Assembly (NCBI RefSeq): GCF_035621355.1
Contig: NZ_CP141769.1
Span: 2,914,001 to 2,978,000, forward strand
DNA: 64,000 nucleotides
Origin: Thiobacillus sp. SCUT-2
Lineage (GTDB): Bacteria; Pseudomonadota; Gammaproteobacteria; Burkholderiales; Thiobacillaceae
Reading direction: 5' to 3'
The position numbers and the translations under genes are program-made. Below the pieces are notes generated by a model that did not search any database, was not told the origin of the DNA, and saw nothing but the letters and a program-made list of their open reading frames with translations. Position 1 is the stretch's first letter. Each line of letters starts with the position of its first letter. Of this stretch, positions 1 through 11,806 are shown piece by piece.

Positions 1-938
1 TAGGCATAGGGCGCGTAGTTCTGGATCTGGCCGTACTTGGCCTCGAACTTGGCCTTGAATGCGGCACCGCCCGGCATCGCATCGAGCGGCAGGCCGGGGT
101 TGGAGGCCACCACGCCTTCGGCGTCGGCACCGGCCAGCTCGATGAACTTCGGTGTCTGCACGCCGTCGCCGCCGAGGAACGTCGCCTTCATGCCGAGCTG
201 GCGCATCTGCTTGACCATCGGGGCACCCTGCGGGTCCATGCCGCCGAAGAACACCAGGTCGGGACGCTTGCCCTTGATCGAGGTGAGGATCGCCATGAAG
301 TCGGTCGAGCGATCCGAGGTGTACTCGCGCGCGACGACTTCGCCGCCGGCGGCCTTGACCGCCTTCTCGACTTCGTCGGCCAGCCCCTGGCCGTAGGCGG
401 TGCGGTCGTCGATGATGGCGACCTTCTTTGCGCCGAGCTTGGTGACGGCGTAGTTCCCCAGCACGCTGCCCTGCTGGGCATCGTTGGTCATCACGCGGAA
501 CGCCGTCTTGTAGCCGGCGGCCGTGTAGGCCACCGCGGTCGCGGAGGGGGAAATCTGCGGAACGTTGTTGTCGGAGTAGATCTTGGATGCGGGAATGGTC
601 GCGCCGGAATTGAGGTGGCCGATGACGCCGACGACGCCTTCGTCGACCAGTTTCTGCGCCACGGTGGTGGCCGTCTTGGGATCGGCCCCGTCGTCCTCGC
701 TCTTCAGTTCGAGGGTGACCTTCCTGCCGCCCAGGGTGAGGCCGGCGGCGTTGATCTCGTCGAGCGCCAGGCGCACGCCGTTCTCGTTGTCCTTGCCGAG
801 ATGGGCCTGCGGGCCGGTGAGCGGGGAGGCCTGGCCGATCAGGACAACCGGGCTGTCGCCGTGCTGCTGCGTCTTGTCGCCGCATCCCGCGAGCAGCGCC
901 GCCGCCACCACCATCCAACCCAGCTTGTGACCCGTCAT
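1..938 (-). CDS. Branched-chain amino-acid ABC transporter substrate-binding lipoprotein (partial)
   Basis: The frame reads from an ATG at 938 off the left edge of the window, so the C-terminus is missing. The protein starts with a lipoprotein signal (MTGHKLGWMVVAAALLAGCG) whose LAGC lipobox predicts lipidation at Cys19. The mature part has the periplasmic type-1 binding fold of LivK/LivJ: an early VLIGQASPLTGPQA strand, then KVTLELKSEDDGADP, and GVIGHLNSGATIPAS, the usual Leu/Ile/Val contact region. A GGGGA ribosome site precedes the start. The permease and ATPase partners are not in view, so the ligand (branched-chain amino acids, amides or another) cannot be fixed. Confidence 0.85.
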   Translation of the reverse strand, partial: MTGHKLGWMVVAAALLAGCGDKTQQHGDSPVVLIGQASPLTGPQAHLGKDNENGVRLALDEINAAGLTLGGRKVTLELKSEDDGADPKTATTVAQKLVDEGVVGVIGHLNSGATIPASKIYSDNNVPQISPSATAVAYTAAGYKTAFRVMTNDAQQGSVLGNYAVTKLGAKKVAIIDDRTAYGQGLADEVEKAVKAAGGEVVAREYTSDRSTDFMAILTSIKGKRPDLVFFGGMDPQGAPMVKQMRQLGMKATFLGGDGVQTPKFIELAGADAEGVVASNPGLPLDAMPGGAAFKAKFEAKYGQIQNYAPYA

Positions 939-1022
939 CTGGACATCCCCGCAATCAACTGAAACCCGGGATTTATACCACAAAGGCCGCGGCGGCCGGC
1001 TTTCCGCGGGGCCGCCAAGCAA

Positions 1023-1045
1023 AGGGCCGGCGCTGGGCCGGCCCT
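1023..1045 (-). terminator. Hairpin downstream of cytochrome c gene
   Basis: A 9-bp perfect stem (AGGGCCGGC / GCCGGCCCT) with a 5-nt loop lies 24 nt after the cytochrome stop codon. Read on the minus strand it is followed by TTTGCTT, a poor T-tract, so termination is likely but may be weak. Confidence 0.5.
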
Positions 1046-1069
1046 GCGTTCAGGTCATGCGGAAGCGGC

Positions 1070-1399
1070 TTACTTCAGGCTCAGCACCCAGGTGACGATC
1101 TTGTCGAGATCCGCGTTGCTGACCTGCGGGTTCGGCGGCATGGGGATCTCGCCCCACACGCCCTTGCCGCCGGCCTTGACCTTGGCCATCAGCCGGGCCT
1201 TGGCACCCTTGTCGCCCGCGTATTTCTTGGCGACGTCCTTGTACGCCGGGCCCACGATCTTCTTGTCCACGCCGTGGCAGGACAGGCAGGCGTTCTTCTG
1301 GGCCAGGGCCATGCCGGCGCTCGCGTCGTCGGCAGCAGCCAGACCGGACATCATCAACAGGGCAGCGGACGCTGCGGTCATCAGCACTTTGTTCATCAT
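1070..1399 (-). CDS. Small periplasmic class I cytochrome c (c551/c552 type)
   Basis: A 109-residue precursor with an N-terminal signal peptide ending near LAAADDASAG. The single haem motif CLSCH lies around residues 38-42, and the likely distal Met ligand is in the EIPMPPNPQ segment. The C-terminal helix DLDKIVTWVLSLK is typical of small monohaem electron carriers such as cytochrome c-551. The start at 1399 is preferred because GGAG lies 7 nt upstream; a longer in-frame start at 1456 would add 19 residues ahead of the signal peptide. It probably shuttles electrons to a terminal oxidase or nitrite/peroxide reductase. No partner enzyme is adjacent. Confidence 0.9.
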   Translation of the reverse strand: MMNKVLMTAASAALLMMSGLAAADDASAGMALAQKNACLSCHGVDKKIVGPAYKDVAKKYAGDKGAKARLMAKVKAGGKGVWGEIPMPPNPQVSNADLDKIVTWVLSLK

Positions 1400-1537
1400 C
1401 AGCAATCTCCGTGGAAGTCTCGACAGGCGGGTTAAGGACAGCGTCGCCCCTGCCATATTAAGGAAAATCCCCTTCCACGCAAGATGGCGGGCTGGGCATT
1501 TCCTACCCGGCCCGGATGGAATCTTGGTTTCGATGGC

Positions 1538-2335
1538 CTATTCGCGTTCGATCAGCGCGCGGTAGGCGTGCCAGCTGGCATGGCCCAGCCAGGGAAAGAT
1601 CACCGCCATGGCGATGAAATTCGTCGCCATGCCGATCGCGACCAGCACGGCGATGGTCACGCCCCACAGCAGCATCACCGGGAAATTGAGCCGGGTCGCC
1701 AGGAAGCTCGTCACCAGCGCCGTGGCGAAGTCGACCCTGCGATGCAGCATCATCGGCAGCGACACCACCGACAGGCTGAAGATCATCAGCGCCAGCACGC
1801 CGCCAAAGGCGAAGTAGGCAAGCACGAAGCTCAGGTGCTGCTGCACGGCATCGAGGCTCAGCAGGTCGGACAGTCCGCCGATGCCGGAGCCGTTCAGGAA
1901 GAGCGCGACAAGAATGGCCGAGATGCGCTCCCACGAAATCAGCACGAACAGCAGCATCACGGTGAAAAGTCCGAGCGACCCGGGGTTGGCGCGCCACGAC
2001 AGCAGCGGCGTGAACAACTGCGGCAGCTTGTGGTGGTGCTCCAGCCGGTGGCTCACGCAGTAGAACACCGTCGCCAGCACCGGCGCGACGAACAGGAAGC
2101 CCGACATCAGCGCCATCGCCAGATGCGGCTTGTCCTCGGCGGCATGCACGAGCGCGTAGCCCAGCACGGCGAACAGGATGCCGTAGAACAGGCTCAGCGG
2201 CCAGGCCCGGGCGAGATCCGCGGCACCCTCACGCAGCCAGCGGAAAGGCTGGTCGGCCGTCACGCTGCGGATGCCCGGCAGGTTCATGCGGGCGGCTTGG
2301 GGATGGAAGACGGCAGGTCCGGTATGTGTGCTCAT
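1538..2335 (-). CDS. DUF2189 integral membrane protein
   Basis: A 265-residue protein with about six hydrophobic segments. A short cytosolic N-terminus carries the family signature (PFRWLREGAADLARAWPLSL), followed by FYGILFAVLGYALV and later transmembrane helices. This pattern matches the DUF2189 family, which is common in proteobacteria and has no assigned function. The start at 2335 is chosen for the AGGAG site 6 nt upstream; a longer frame reaching 2446 has no such support. It stands alone between the cytochrome gene and the DUF255 gene. Confidence 0.8.
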   Translation of the reverse strand: MSTHTGPAVFHPQAARMNLPGIRSVTADQPFRWLREGAADLARAWPLSLFYGILFAVLGYALVHAAEDKPHLAMALMSGFLFVAPVLATVFYCVSHRLEHHHKLPQLFTPLLSWRANPGSLGLFTVMLLFVLISWERISAILVALFLNGSGIGGLSDLLSLDAVQQHLSFVLAYFAFGGVLALMIFSLSVVSLPMMLHRRVDFATALVTSFLATRLNFPVMLLWGVTIAVLVAIGMATNFIAMAVIFPWLGHASWHAYRALIERE

Positions 2336-2530
2336 GATCGCTCCTGAAGACAAACAGATCCACGACGGAAACACTGAACACGTCCCCTCGGCAGGCGCGG
2401 GGCAAACGGCTGCGTCTCGATTCCGTTCGCACCGCAGCTCGCGCACGCACCGGGACCCCGATGATTCAGCGTCCTTCTGTTTGATAGCAGGCGCGGTGCC
2501 GGGTTCCTAATAGCAAACGCTGATAGACGG

Positions 2531-4546
<2,016 letters not shown>

Positions 4547-4620
4547 GGTCACGGGCTAATAGTTGATTAAATCGCTCAACAATTGTACGCTGAGCTCCAC
4601 CGAAATTGCAGGAGCCCCCC

Positions 4621-5199
4621 ATGTCCCAGGAACTGTTCGCTGCCGCCCAGGCGGGCGACGCCGCCCGCGTCAAAGCGCTGCTCGAATCCGGCGCCGCGCA
4701 CGACGCCACCGACGAAGCCGGCGAGACCGCGCTGATGCACGCCGCCCATGGCGGCCATGTCGCCGCCGTCGAGGTGCTGATCGCCGCCGGCGCCGACGTC
4801 AATGCCAAGTCGCCGCAGGGCTGGACCGCACTCGCCAAGGCCGCCTACAACGGCGACACCGAGCGCGGCTACGTCGAGGTGGTCGAGATATTGCACAAGG
4901 CCGGCGCCAATCTCGACGAGCGCATCTTCTTCGGCATCACGCCGCTGATGCTGGCAGCCGGCGGCGGCGACGGCGCGGTGGTCGAATGGCTGATCAACAA
5001 TGGCGCCGACGTGCTCGCCACCAACGACGGCGGCCGCACCGCGCGCCTGATGGCGAACGACAAGTTCTACGTCGACGTGATCAATCTGCTGACCGAGGCC
5101 GAGCGCCAGCTCGGCGTATCGGAAGACGGTTCGTGCTCGTCGACCAAGAGTGTGGTGAAGCCGCAGGTGGTCAACCTGATGAAACCGACGACGCATTAA
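4621..5199 (+). CDS. Ankyrin-repeat protein
   Basis: A 192-residue protein made of about four to five ankyrin repeats. Repeat cores such as GETALMHAAHGGHVAAVEVL, GWTALAKAAYNGD and GITPLMLAAGGGDGAVVEWL are easily seen from residue 30 to 150. No signal peptide or membrane segment is present, so a cytosolic protein-protein interaction role is likely. AGGAG precedes the ATG. Bacterial ankyrin proteins of this size often chaperone or anchor a partner enzyme; none can be identified here. Confidence 0.88.
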   Translation: MSQELFAAAQAGDAARVKALLESGAAHDATDEAGETALMHAAHGGHVAAVEVLIAAGADVNAKSPQGWTALAKAAYNGDTERGYVEVVEILHKAGANLDERIFFGITPLMLAAGGGDGAVVEWLINNGADVLATNDGGRTARLMANDKFYVDVINLLTEAERQLGVSEDGSCSSTKSVVKPQVVNLMKPTTH

Positions 5200-5267
5200 A
5201 TCGGTTAGGGCGCGCGCTGCGCGCGTTCGCCCCCTCTCCCGCAAGCGCGGCGAGGGAAATCACACCC

Positions 5268-5873
5268 CTAGGCTTCCAGCCAGGCTATCAGCCCCTGCCA
5301 CTGCTCGAGATCGCGCTCGGCGACGTGATGCGGCAGGTCGAACAGGCTCTTCCCTTCGAACGCGGCGTTGACATAGTGCTGGGTGTTGCGCAGGTACGCC
5401 AGCACCGGCAGGTCCTGCCGCGCCATGAATTGCTCAAGTGTCACGCCGGCGCGGGTGCGCGGGTCGACGCGCATCCCGACCACGCCGACGAAGGCGTGGC
5501 CCTTGCGCACCGCTTTTTCGGCATGCAGCGCGGCGAGAAAATCCTGGCTGGCGCGGATGTCGAACAGTGACGGCGCGATCGGCACCGCCACCTTGTGGGC
5601 GAGCTTCAGCGCGCGCTCGAGGTTCTTGCCGTGCAGCCCGGCGGGCGAGTCGATCACCAGCCAGTCGCTGGCGCCTTTCTGCCCCTCGCGCAGCAGCTCG
5701 ATCTCCGGCAATGCCGCATCGCGCATCGCCAGCCACTGCGTCGCCGACTTCTGGCGGTCGAGGTCCAGCATCGCCACGCGCTCGCCTTTGGCCGCAAGAT
5801 GACCGGCGAGGTTGGTCGACAGCGTCGTCTTGCCGCTGCCGCCCTTGGGATTGGCCACCAGGATGACGCGCAT
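5268..5873 (-). CDS. ParA/MinD-family P-loop ATPase
   Basis: A 201-residue protein with the deviant Walker A of ParA ATPases (KGGSGKTT, residues 10-17), an A' strand (VAMLDLDRQKSATQW) and a Walker B strand (WLVIDSPAG). It is shorter than chromosomal ParA/Soj and has no DNA-binding extension, as in orphan ParA-like proteins that position cellular cargo. No parB gene or centromere-like repeats are adjacent. AGGAG lies 8 nt before the ATG. The gene starts 17 nt after the upstream IlvD-mutarotase frame and is probably co-transcribed with it. Confidence 0.88.
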   Translation of the reverse strand: MRVILVANPKGGSGKTTLSTNLAGHLAAKGERVAMLDLDRQKSATQWLAMRDAALPEIELLREGQKGASDWLVIDSPAGLHGKNLERALKLAHKVAVPIAPSLFDIRASQDFLAALHAEKAVRKGHAFVGVVGMRVDPRTRAGVTLEQFMARQDLPVLAYLRNTQHYVNAAFEGKSLFDLPHHVAERDLEQWQGLIAWLEA

Positions 5874-5890
5874 GGCGCTTGCTCCTGCCC

Positions 5891-8668
5891 TTACAGCGGC
5901 TCGACGCTGTAGGTGACCGCGAGCGTGTGCGTCTCGCCCGGCGCCACGGTGACGACGTTGTCCATCGCGTTGCCCGACTCGACGCACACCATCTCGCGCC
6001 AGCCTGAACCCGACTTGCCGCGCCCCATGTCGCCCATCTTCTCGGCCTTCTCGGTCCACGGCGTCCACACGATGGTGGACTGCGAGCCGCGCTTGGCGAT
6101 GCGGATGCGGCGCTTGAGGCCGTTGTCGACGATGACGCAGTCGGCCGGCGTGTCGACGTAGACGCGGTCGACCTCGCCGGCGAAGCCGATCGCCCCGCTC
6201 TGCTTCTTCGTCGCGAAATTGTCGACCTTGTCGTGGAAGGTCGCGCCTTCAAGGCCGAGGACGCTGACCCCGCCGATGTCGCTGATCTGCAGATAGGTAT
6301 GCAGCGCCTCGCCGATCTTCACCGGCGCATTGCCTTCGTTGGTGGTGGCGAGCCGCAGTTCCAGCTTGTCGCCCACGATCACGGTCAGCGTGAGGCGGGT
6401 GGGATGCGGCCACTGCGCGCGGGTCTGGTCGGTGTCGACGAGCTGCAGCGTGATCTCGGTCCTGGCGTCGTTGCGCTTGCGGCTGCCGGTCACCGTCCAC
6501 GGCACGGTGCGCGCGAAGCCGTGCGCGGGATAGCCGGATTCCGTGTCGTGCGCGCCGAACCACGGCCAGCACACAGGCGCGCCGCCGCGGATCGACTTGC
6601 CAGGCGCGAACTTGGCGGCGTCCGACACCCACACCACCGGGGTCTGCTGCGACTTGGGCCGGTAACTCACCACGTGCGCGCCCTGCAGGCAGATCGTCGC
6701 GCGGCCGCCGTGGTTGTCGATGTCGGCGTAGGTCAGGCCGCCTGCTCCGATCCGGAAGCTGAGCTGGCCAGGGATCGCGAAGCGCGCCAGCGGGTCGGCG
6801 TGCACCTGCGCCTCGGTCGGGTGCTCGACCTGGCTGACGTCGCGCACCGCGCCGAAGGCCGCGGAGGTCGTCATCGCGGCGTAGGCACGCAGCGCGGCCG
6901 AGACCTCGCGCGCGCGGTTGACCGGCTTCCAGGCCTGCGCGCCCTTCGCGTCCATCGCGGCGCGCCGGCGCGCAAGCTCGGCGTCGTCGAGACGCACGTT
7001 GAGGCTGCGCTTGGGAATGTCGATGTCGATCATGTCGCCTTCCTCGACCAGGCCGATGGTGCCGCCTTCGGCCGCTTCCGGCGAGGCGTGGCCGATCGAC
7101 AGGCCCGAGGTGCCGCCGGAGAAGCGGCCGTCGGTGATCAGTGCGCAGGCCTTGCCGAGGCCCTTCGACTTGAGATAGCTGGTCGGGTACAGCATCTCCT
7201 GCATGCCGGGGCCGCCGCGCGGGCCCTCGTAGCGGATCACCACGACGTCGCCGGGCTTGATCCGGTCGCCGAGGATGGCGGCGACCGCGGCGTCCTGCGA
7301 TTCGAACACGCGCGCCGGGCCCGAGAAGCTCCAGATGCTTTCGTCGACCCCTGCGGTCTTGACGATGCAGCCGTCGGCCGCGAGGTTGCCGTACAGCACC
7401 GCGAGGCCGCCGTCCTTCGAATAGGCGTGCTCGATGTCGTGGATGCAGCCGTTCACGCGGTCGTCGTCGAGCTTGGCAAAGCGGCGGTCCTGCGAGAACG
7501 CGGTCTGCGTCGGCACGCCGCCGGGCGCGGCGCGGAAGTAGTCCTTGACGTCCTTGCTGTTGGTGCGGCGGATGTCGTAGACGTCGATCTGCTCGCCCAG
7601 CGTCTTGTGGAGAACCGTCGGCACGTCGCGGTGGACGAGGCCGCCGCGCTCGAGTTCGCCCAAAATCGCCATCACGCCGCCGGCGCGGTGGACGTCTTCC
7701 ATATGGTAGGTCTGGATCGACGGCGCCACTTTGGCGAGGTGCGGCACGCGGCGGCTCATGCGGTCGATGTCGGCCATGGTGAAGTCGACGCCGGCCTCGT
7801 GCGCCGCGGCCAGCAGGTGCAGCACGGTGTTGGTCGAGCCGCCCATCGCGATGTCGAGCGCGATCGCGTTCTCGAAGGCGTCGAAGCTGGCGATCGCGCG
7901 CGGCAGCACGCGGGTATCGCCGTCCTCGTAGTAGCGGCGCGTGTTCCTGACGATCAGGCGTGCGGCGGCGAGGAAGAGGTTCCTGCGGTCGGCATGGGTC
8001 GCCAGCAGCGAGCCGTTGCCGGGCAGCGAGAGGCCGAGCGCCTCGGTCAGGCAGTTCATCGAGTTGGCGGTGAACATGCCGGAGCACGAGCCGCAGGTCG
8101 GGCAGGCCGAGCGCTCGAGCTGGTTGACCTTGTCGTCGCTGAACGCCGCGTCGGCCGCCGACACCATCGCGTCGACGAGGTCGAGCTTGATCGTCTGCTT
8201 CTCCCACACCACCTTGCCGGCTTCCATCGGGCCGCCGGAGACGAACACGGTCGGGATGTTGAGGCGCAGCGCGGCGTTCAGCATGCCGGGCGTGATCTTG
8301 TCGCAGTTGGAGATGCATACCAGCGCGTCGGCACAATGCGCGTTGACCATGTATTCGACCGAGTCGGCGATGAGGTCGCGCGACGGCAGCGAATACAGCA
8401 TGCCGCCGTGGCCCATCGCGATACCGTCGTCGACCGCGATGGTGTTGAATTCCTTGGCCACGCCGCCCATCGCCTCGATCTCGCGCGCGACCAGCTGGCC
8501 CATGTCCTTGAGGTGCACATGGCCCGGGACGAACTGGGTGAACGAGTTCGCGATCGCGATGATGGGCTTGGAAAAATCGCCGTCCTTCATACCGGTGGCG
8601 CGCCACAGCGCGCGGGCACCGGCCATGTTGCGGCCGCGGGTGGTGGTCCAGGAACGATAGTCGGGCAT
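5891..8668 (-). CDS. ilvD: Dihydroxy-acid dehydratase fused in frame to hexose-6-phosphate mutarotase
   Basis: One uninterrupted frame of 925 codons. Residues 1-615 are a full-length IlvD, which converts 2,3-dihydroxy-isovalerate or -methylvalerate to the 2-keto acid in branched-chain amino-acid synthesis. Evidence is [20 protein letters not shown] at the start, [12 protein letters not shown], the cluster-binding [12 protein letters not shown], and an end at AVRDVSQVE, which is where normal IlvD stops. From about residue 625 it continues as an aldose-1-epimerase-like YeaD domain (glucose-6-phosphate 1-epimerase): [24 protein letters not shown] and [10 protein letters not shown]. No stop codon separates the parts. 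A GTG at 6805 preceded by GAGG could serve as an internal start for a separate mutarotase. It may be a true fusion or a lost stop codon. Confidence 0.85.
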   Translation of the reverse strand: MPDYRSWTTTRGRNMAGARALWRATGMKDGDFSKPIIAIANSFTQFVPGHVHLKDMGQLVAREIEAMGGVAKEFNTIAVDDGIAMGHGGMLYSLPSRDLIADSVEYMVNAHCADALVCISNCDKITPGMLNAALRLNIPTVFVSGGPMEAGKVVWEKQTIKLDLVDAMVSAADAAFSDDKVNQLERSACPTCGSCSGMFTANSMNCLTEALGLSLPGNGSLLATHADRRNLFLAAARLIVRNTRRYYEDGDTRVLPRAIASFDAFENAIALDIAMGGSTNTVLHLLAAAHEAGVDFTMADIDRMSRRVPHLAKVAPSIQTYHMEDVHRAGGVMAILGELERGGLVHRDVPTVLHKTLGEQIDVYDIRRTNSKDVKDYFRAAPGGVPTQTAFSQDRRFAKLDDDRVNGCIHDIEHAYSKDGGLAVLYGNLAADGCIVKTAGVDESIWSFSGPARVFESQDAAVAAILGDRIKPGDVVVIRYEGPRGGPGMQEMLYPTSYLKSKGLGKACALITDGRFSGGTSGLSIGHASPEAAEGGTIGLVEEGDMIDIDIPKRSLNVRLDDAELARRRAAMDAKGAQAWKPVNRAREVSAALRAYAAMTTSAAFGAVRDVSQVEHPTEAQVHADPLARFAIPGQLSFRIGAGGLTYADIDNHGGRATICLQGAHVVSYRPKSQQTPVVWVSDAAKFAPGKSIRGGAPVCWPWFGAHDTESGYPAHGFARTVPWTVTGSRKRNDARTEITLQLVDTDQTRAQWPHPTRLTLTVIVGDKLELRLATTNEGNAPVKIGEALHTYLQISDIGGVSVLGLEGATFHDKVDNFATKKQSGAIGFAGEVDRVYVDTPADCVIVDNGLKRRIRIAKRGSQSTIVWTPWTEKAEKMGDMGRGKSGSGWREMVCVESGNAMDNVVTVAPGETHTLAVTYSVEPL

Positions 8669-8688
8669 GATGGTCACTCGTGGCAATC

Positions 8689-8694
8689 TATAAT
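8689..8694 (+). promoter_or_regulatory. Candidate -10 element for lgt
   Basis: A perfect TATAAT lies 68 nt upstream of lgt in the ilvD-lgt divergent gap. No convincing -35 box sits 17 nt before it, so this is only a candidate. Confidence 0.35.
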
Positions 8695-8761
8695 CGACCG
8701 GCCATTTTACTCGCGCTTTGACTCCCTGAATCCTGATTCCCGAACCCTGGCCCCTGCCCCC

Positions 8762-9544
8762 ATGCTCGTCCACCCCCAATTCGATCCCGTCGCCCTGCAG
8801 CTCGGGCCTGTCGCCATCCACTGGTACGGCCTCATGTACCTCGTCGCCTTCATCCAGGTCATCCTGCTCGGCCGCTGGTGCATCGCGCACCGGCCCTGGA
8901 CCGGGTGGACGCAGCAAATGCTCGACGACGTGCTGTTCTACGGCGTGCTCGGCGTCATCCTCGGCGGCCGCCTCGGCTACGTGCTGTTCTACAAGCCGGG
9001 CGACTATTTCGCGCACCCGCTCGACATCATCAAGGTATGGCAGGGCGGCATGAGCTTCCACGGCGGCTTTCTCGGGGTCATCGTCGCGATGGCGCTGTTC
9101 GCGCACCGCCACAAGCTGCGCTGGCTCGCGGTCACCGATTTCATCGCCCCGCTGGTGCCGCTCGGCCTCGCTGCCGGCCGGCTCGGCAACTTCATCAACG
9201 GCGAGCTGTGGGGCCGCGCCACCGACGTGCCGTGGGGCATGATCTTCCCGCAGGCCGGCGACGGCATTCCCCGCCACCCCTCGCAGCTCTATGAGTTTGC
9301 CGGCGAAGGCCTGCTGCTGTTCGCGATCCTCTGGCTGTATTCGAGGCAGCCCCGCCCCATGGGCGCCGTGTCGGGCGTGTTCCTGATTGGCTACGGCAGT
9401 CTGCGCTTCCTCGCGGAATTCGCCCGCGAACCCGACAGCTTCCTCGGCCTGCTCGGTCTCGGCCTGTCGATGGGGCAGTGGCTGTCGATGCCCATGATCG
9501 TCGCCGGCATCGTGATGCTGCGCTGGGCGCTGCGACGCGCATGA
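8762..9544 (+). CDS. lgt: Prolipoprotein diacylglyceryl transferase
   Basis: A 260-residue inner-membrane enzyme with seven hydrophobic segments. It transfers a diacylglyceryl group from phosphatidylglycerol to the lipobox cysteine of lipoprotein precursors. Diagnostic segments are [11 protein letters not shown], the [10 protein letters not shown] region, [11 protein letters not shown] (with the essential His) and the Lgt signature [14 protein letters not shown]. The last codons overlap the VanZ-like gene by ATGA, indicating translational coupling. Confidence 0.96.
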   Translation: MLVHPQFDPVALQLGPVAIHWYGLMYLVAFIQVILLGRWCIAHRPWTGWTQQMLDDVLFYGVLGVILGGRLGYVLFYKPGDYFAHPLDIIKVWQGGMSFHGGFLGVIVAMALFAHRHKLRWLAVTDFIAPLVPLGLAAGRLGNFINGELWGRATDVPWGMIFPQAGDGIPRHPSQLYEFAGEGLLLFAILWLYSRQPRPMGAVSGVFLIGYGSLRFLAEFAREPDSFLGLLGLGLSMGQWLSMPMIVAGIVMLRWALRRA

Positions 9545-9903
9545 TCGCGCGACTCTGGAAGGCGGCCGGCTGGCTCGGCATCGCCGCCGCGCTGGTGCTG
9601 TCGCTGATCCCGCCCTTCTTTGCCGAACGCGGCCACACCGACAAGTACGTGCACATAGCCGGCTATGCCGTGCTGATGTTCTGGTGGGCGCAGGTGGTCG
9701 TCCGCCAGCGCTGGAGGCTTGCCGCTGCCGTGCTGGCGCTCGGCGTCCTCATCGAACTGCTGCAGGGCCTCACCCCCGACCGCGACCCCGATGTCTTCGA
9801 CGCCCTGGCCGACGGCGTCGGTGTCACGGCAGGGTGGCTCGCCGCGCGCCTGCTGCCCAATCTGCCCGTCTTCCTCACCCGGCTTCCCGCTTTTCGCCGC
9901 TGA
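9541..9903 (+). CDS. VanZ-like small membrane protein
   Basis: A 120-residue protein with four hydrophobic segments and the VanZ-family pattern: [19 protein letters not shown] near residues 29-48 and [21 protein letters not shown] around residues 76-95. Family members are membrane proteins of unclear role, sometimes linked to glycopeptide tolerance; resistance is not implied here. It overlaps the end of lgt by 4 nt and its 3' end carries the promoter of the tRNA gene. Confidence 0.85.
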   Translation: MIARLWKAAGWLGIAAALVLSLIPPFFAERGHTDKYVHIAGYAVLMFWWAQVVVRQRWRLAAAVLALGVLIELLQGLTPDRDPDVFDALADGVGVTAGWLAARLLPNLPVFLTRLPAFRR

Positions 9904-9912
9904 GGCTATAAT
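9884..9912 (+). promoter_or_regulatory. Promoter of tRNA-Ala
   Basis: TATAAT at 9907-9912 is preceded by a weak -35 (TTCCCG at 9884-9889) with 17 nt between. The element overlaps the VanZ stop codon and lies 16 nt before the mature tRNA. Confidence 0.6.
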
Positions 9913-9928
9913 CCGCCCTCACGTTTTT

Positions 9929-10004
<76 letters not shown>

Positions 10005-10012
10005 AATTCAAG

Positions 10013-10036
10013 AAGGCCAGGCAATGCCCTGGCCTT
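10013..10036 (+). terminator. Rho-independent terminator after tRNA-Ala
   Basis: A 9-bp stem AAGGCCAGG/CCTGGCCTT with a 6-nt loop is followed by a T-rich tract (TTTTTCTTTTC). It begins 9 nt after the CCA end. Confidence 0.85.
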
Positions 10037-10239
10037 TTTCTTTTCTTCGTCCCGGCGAGCGCCACGCTTTGCCCCGCACAACGGGCACCGGGCGTCTATG
10101 ATGGGCCCATGAACCGCCGCCTCGAAGGGGAGCCGCACGACGCGCCTGCGCACGGCTCTGCGGCCGATTCGATCATCCGGAGCCCGGGCACGACGAGGCC
10201 ATCCTGGCGCCCCCCCGCTCCCCCTGCAAGGAGAAAGCA

Positions 10240-10809
10240 ATGAAGCTCAAGTCATGGTTGATTCTGTCTTTCATGCTCGCGGGAGCCAATGCGTGGTCTG
10301 CCGAGACGCCCGCCGCCAGTCCCGCCACGGGTGCCGGGACCGCCACGTCGAAGGCGGAAGACGGCGCGAAGAAGGCGGCCGAGGAAGCCAGGGAAGCCGC
10401 GCGCAAGGCAGCCGATGCCGCCCGGCAGGCCCTGGACAAGGCCGAGCAGGCGGTTGGCGACACCTCGCAGAAGACCGCCAATGCGGCCCGCGAGGCGGCA
10501 CGGGATGCCGCGAAGGCCGCCGAATATGCCGCCCACAAGGCCGCGCTGGCGACGCGCAAGGCGACGGCGACCGGCAAGGAAGCGGCGCGCAGGCTGGAGG
10601 ACTCCTCCAGGAAGGCCGCCAGCGCGACCCGCACGGCAGTGACGAAGGCCGAAGCGACCGCGAAGCAATACGCCCACTCCGGCGCGGAGGCGGCCCGGAA
10701 GGCGGCCGAGGAAACCCGTGATGCCGCGCGCAAGGCGATGGAAGCGACCAAGGAGGCCGCGGACAAGGCGTTCGAGGGGGACGGCGCGAAGGACCACGCG
10801 ACGCCTTGA
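10240..10809 (+). CDS. Secreted Ala/Lys-rich helical protein (LEA/apolipoprotein-like)
   Basis: A 189-residue protein with a signal peptide (cleavage near ANAWSAE, about residue 21). It is followed by roughly 160 residues of charged, alanine-rich 11-residue-like periodicity (for example AAEEAREAARKAADAARQAL and AARKAAEETRDAARKAMEA). This composition predicts a long amphipathic helix or coiled coil, as in LEA-like and apolipophorin-like proteins, with no catalytic motif. AAGGAG precedes the ATG. The role is unknown; low complexity makes homology searches unreliable. Confidence 0.75.
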   Translation: MKLKSWLILSFMLAGANAWSAETPAASPATGAGTATSKAEDGAKKAAEEAREAARKAADAARQALDKAEQAVGDTSQKTANAAREAARDAAKAAEYAAHKAALATRKATATGKEAARRLEDSSRKAASATRTAVTKAEATAKQYAHSGAEAARKAAEETRDAARKAMEATKEAADKAFEGDGAKDHATP

Positions 10810-10834
10810 GGCGCGTCGCCTGCGGGCCGGCCCC

Positions 10835-11683
10835 TCAGGCCAGTTCCACCCACACGGGCTGATGGTCCGATGCCGTCGTTGCGGCGTCGATGCCGTGCGC
10901 GCGCAGGCGCGGCGCCAGCCTGTCGGTGAGGAAGACGAAATCGAAGCACTCCGGCTGCTTGACGAAGTCGACGGGGTGGATGCCGACGGTCGGCGCATGC
11001 GGCGCGTTCGGGTGCAACACCGACCAGGCGTCGTGGAACGCGGGCACCTCGCCGCCGAACGGCACGAGGATGCGCGCACGCTCGGGTGCGCCGGCCGGGA
11101 AATTCATGTCCCCGCACAGCAGCGCCTCGCGGGGACGGGCGAACACCTCGAACGGCCCGCCTTGCTCTTCCGGTACTGGATCGCGCACCGCCATCGCGCA
11201 GGCCTCGGCATGCAGGCGGCGGATCGCGTCGATCTGGCTCTCGCGCTGGCGCTGCGAGTAGTACTCCAGGTGCGTGGTCATCACGCGCAGCGGCCCCACG
11301 TCGGCCTGCACCACGGCCTCGACCAGGATGCGCTGCATGCTCGGCACGTCGACTTCAGCCGGCCACGGCAGCAGGTGCCGCCAGACCTGCCCCACCGGCA
11401 GGCGCGAGAAAATCGCGTTGCCGAACAGGCTGCGGCCGCCGCGGCCGTCGGGGACATCGGTGGCGACGCCGAAGACCGGCGTGTAGCCGGGCAGCAGGGC
11501 GGCGAGCTCGGCGATTTCGTCCTCGGCGCGGCTGCCGGGCAGCGCGCCGAAGTTGACCGCGACCTCCTGCAGGCAGACGACGTCGAAGTCGCCCAGCGCG
11601 CGGATCGTTTGCGCGACGCGCGCAAGGTCGACGCGACCATCCATGCCGCGTCCCCACTGGATGTTCCAGCTCAGCAGTTTCAT
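10835..11683 (-). CDS. Endonuclease/exonuclease/phosphatase (EEP) family protein
   Basis: A 282-residue protein with the EEP metal-dependent phosphoesterase motifs: MKLLSWNIQWGRG at the start (Asn ligand), VVCLQEVAVN (catalytic Glu), CGDMNFPAG (Asp/Asn pair) and the terminal TTASDHQPVWVEL (Asp-His). It lacks a signal peptide, so a cytosolic nuclease or phosphodiesterase is likely; the substrate cannot be told. The start at 11683 is chosen because GGAG lies 6 nt upstream; a longer frame to 11761 adds residues that do not match the fold. Confidence 0.88.
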   Translation of the reverse strand: MKLLSWNIQWGRGMDGRVDLARVAQTIRALGDFDVVCLQEVAVNFGALPGSRAEDEIAELAALLPGYTPVFGVATDVPDGRGGRSLFGNAIFSRLPVGQVWRHLLPWPAEVDVPSMQRILVEAVVQADVGPLRVMTTHLEYYSQRQRESQIDAIRRLHAEACAMAVRDPVPEEQGGPFEVFARPREALLCGDMNFPAGAPERARILVPFGGEVPAFHDAWSVLHPNAPHAPTVGIHPVDFVKQPECFDFVFLTDRLAPRLRAHGIDAATTASDHQPVWVELA

Positions 11684-11806
11684 CGCGATCTCCAAAGCCC
11701 CTGCCGTCAGCATAGGCAAGGAATTTTCCGCGGCGGCGACGCTCGCATGCGATGAGGCCATCGCCAGCTAAACCCTTGCCGCTTCGGGGCCTTGGCCGTC
11801 GGCACG

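Noticed and set aside
6233..8700. Very long plus-strand open frame opposite ilvD
   Set aside because: It is the complement shadow of ilvD-mutarotase in GC-rich DNA; composition is Arg/Val/His-rich with no motifs. Only its last part is real (lgt).
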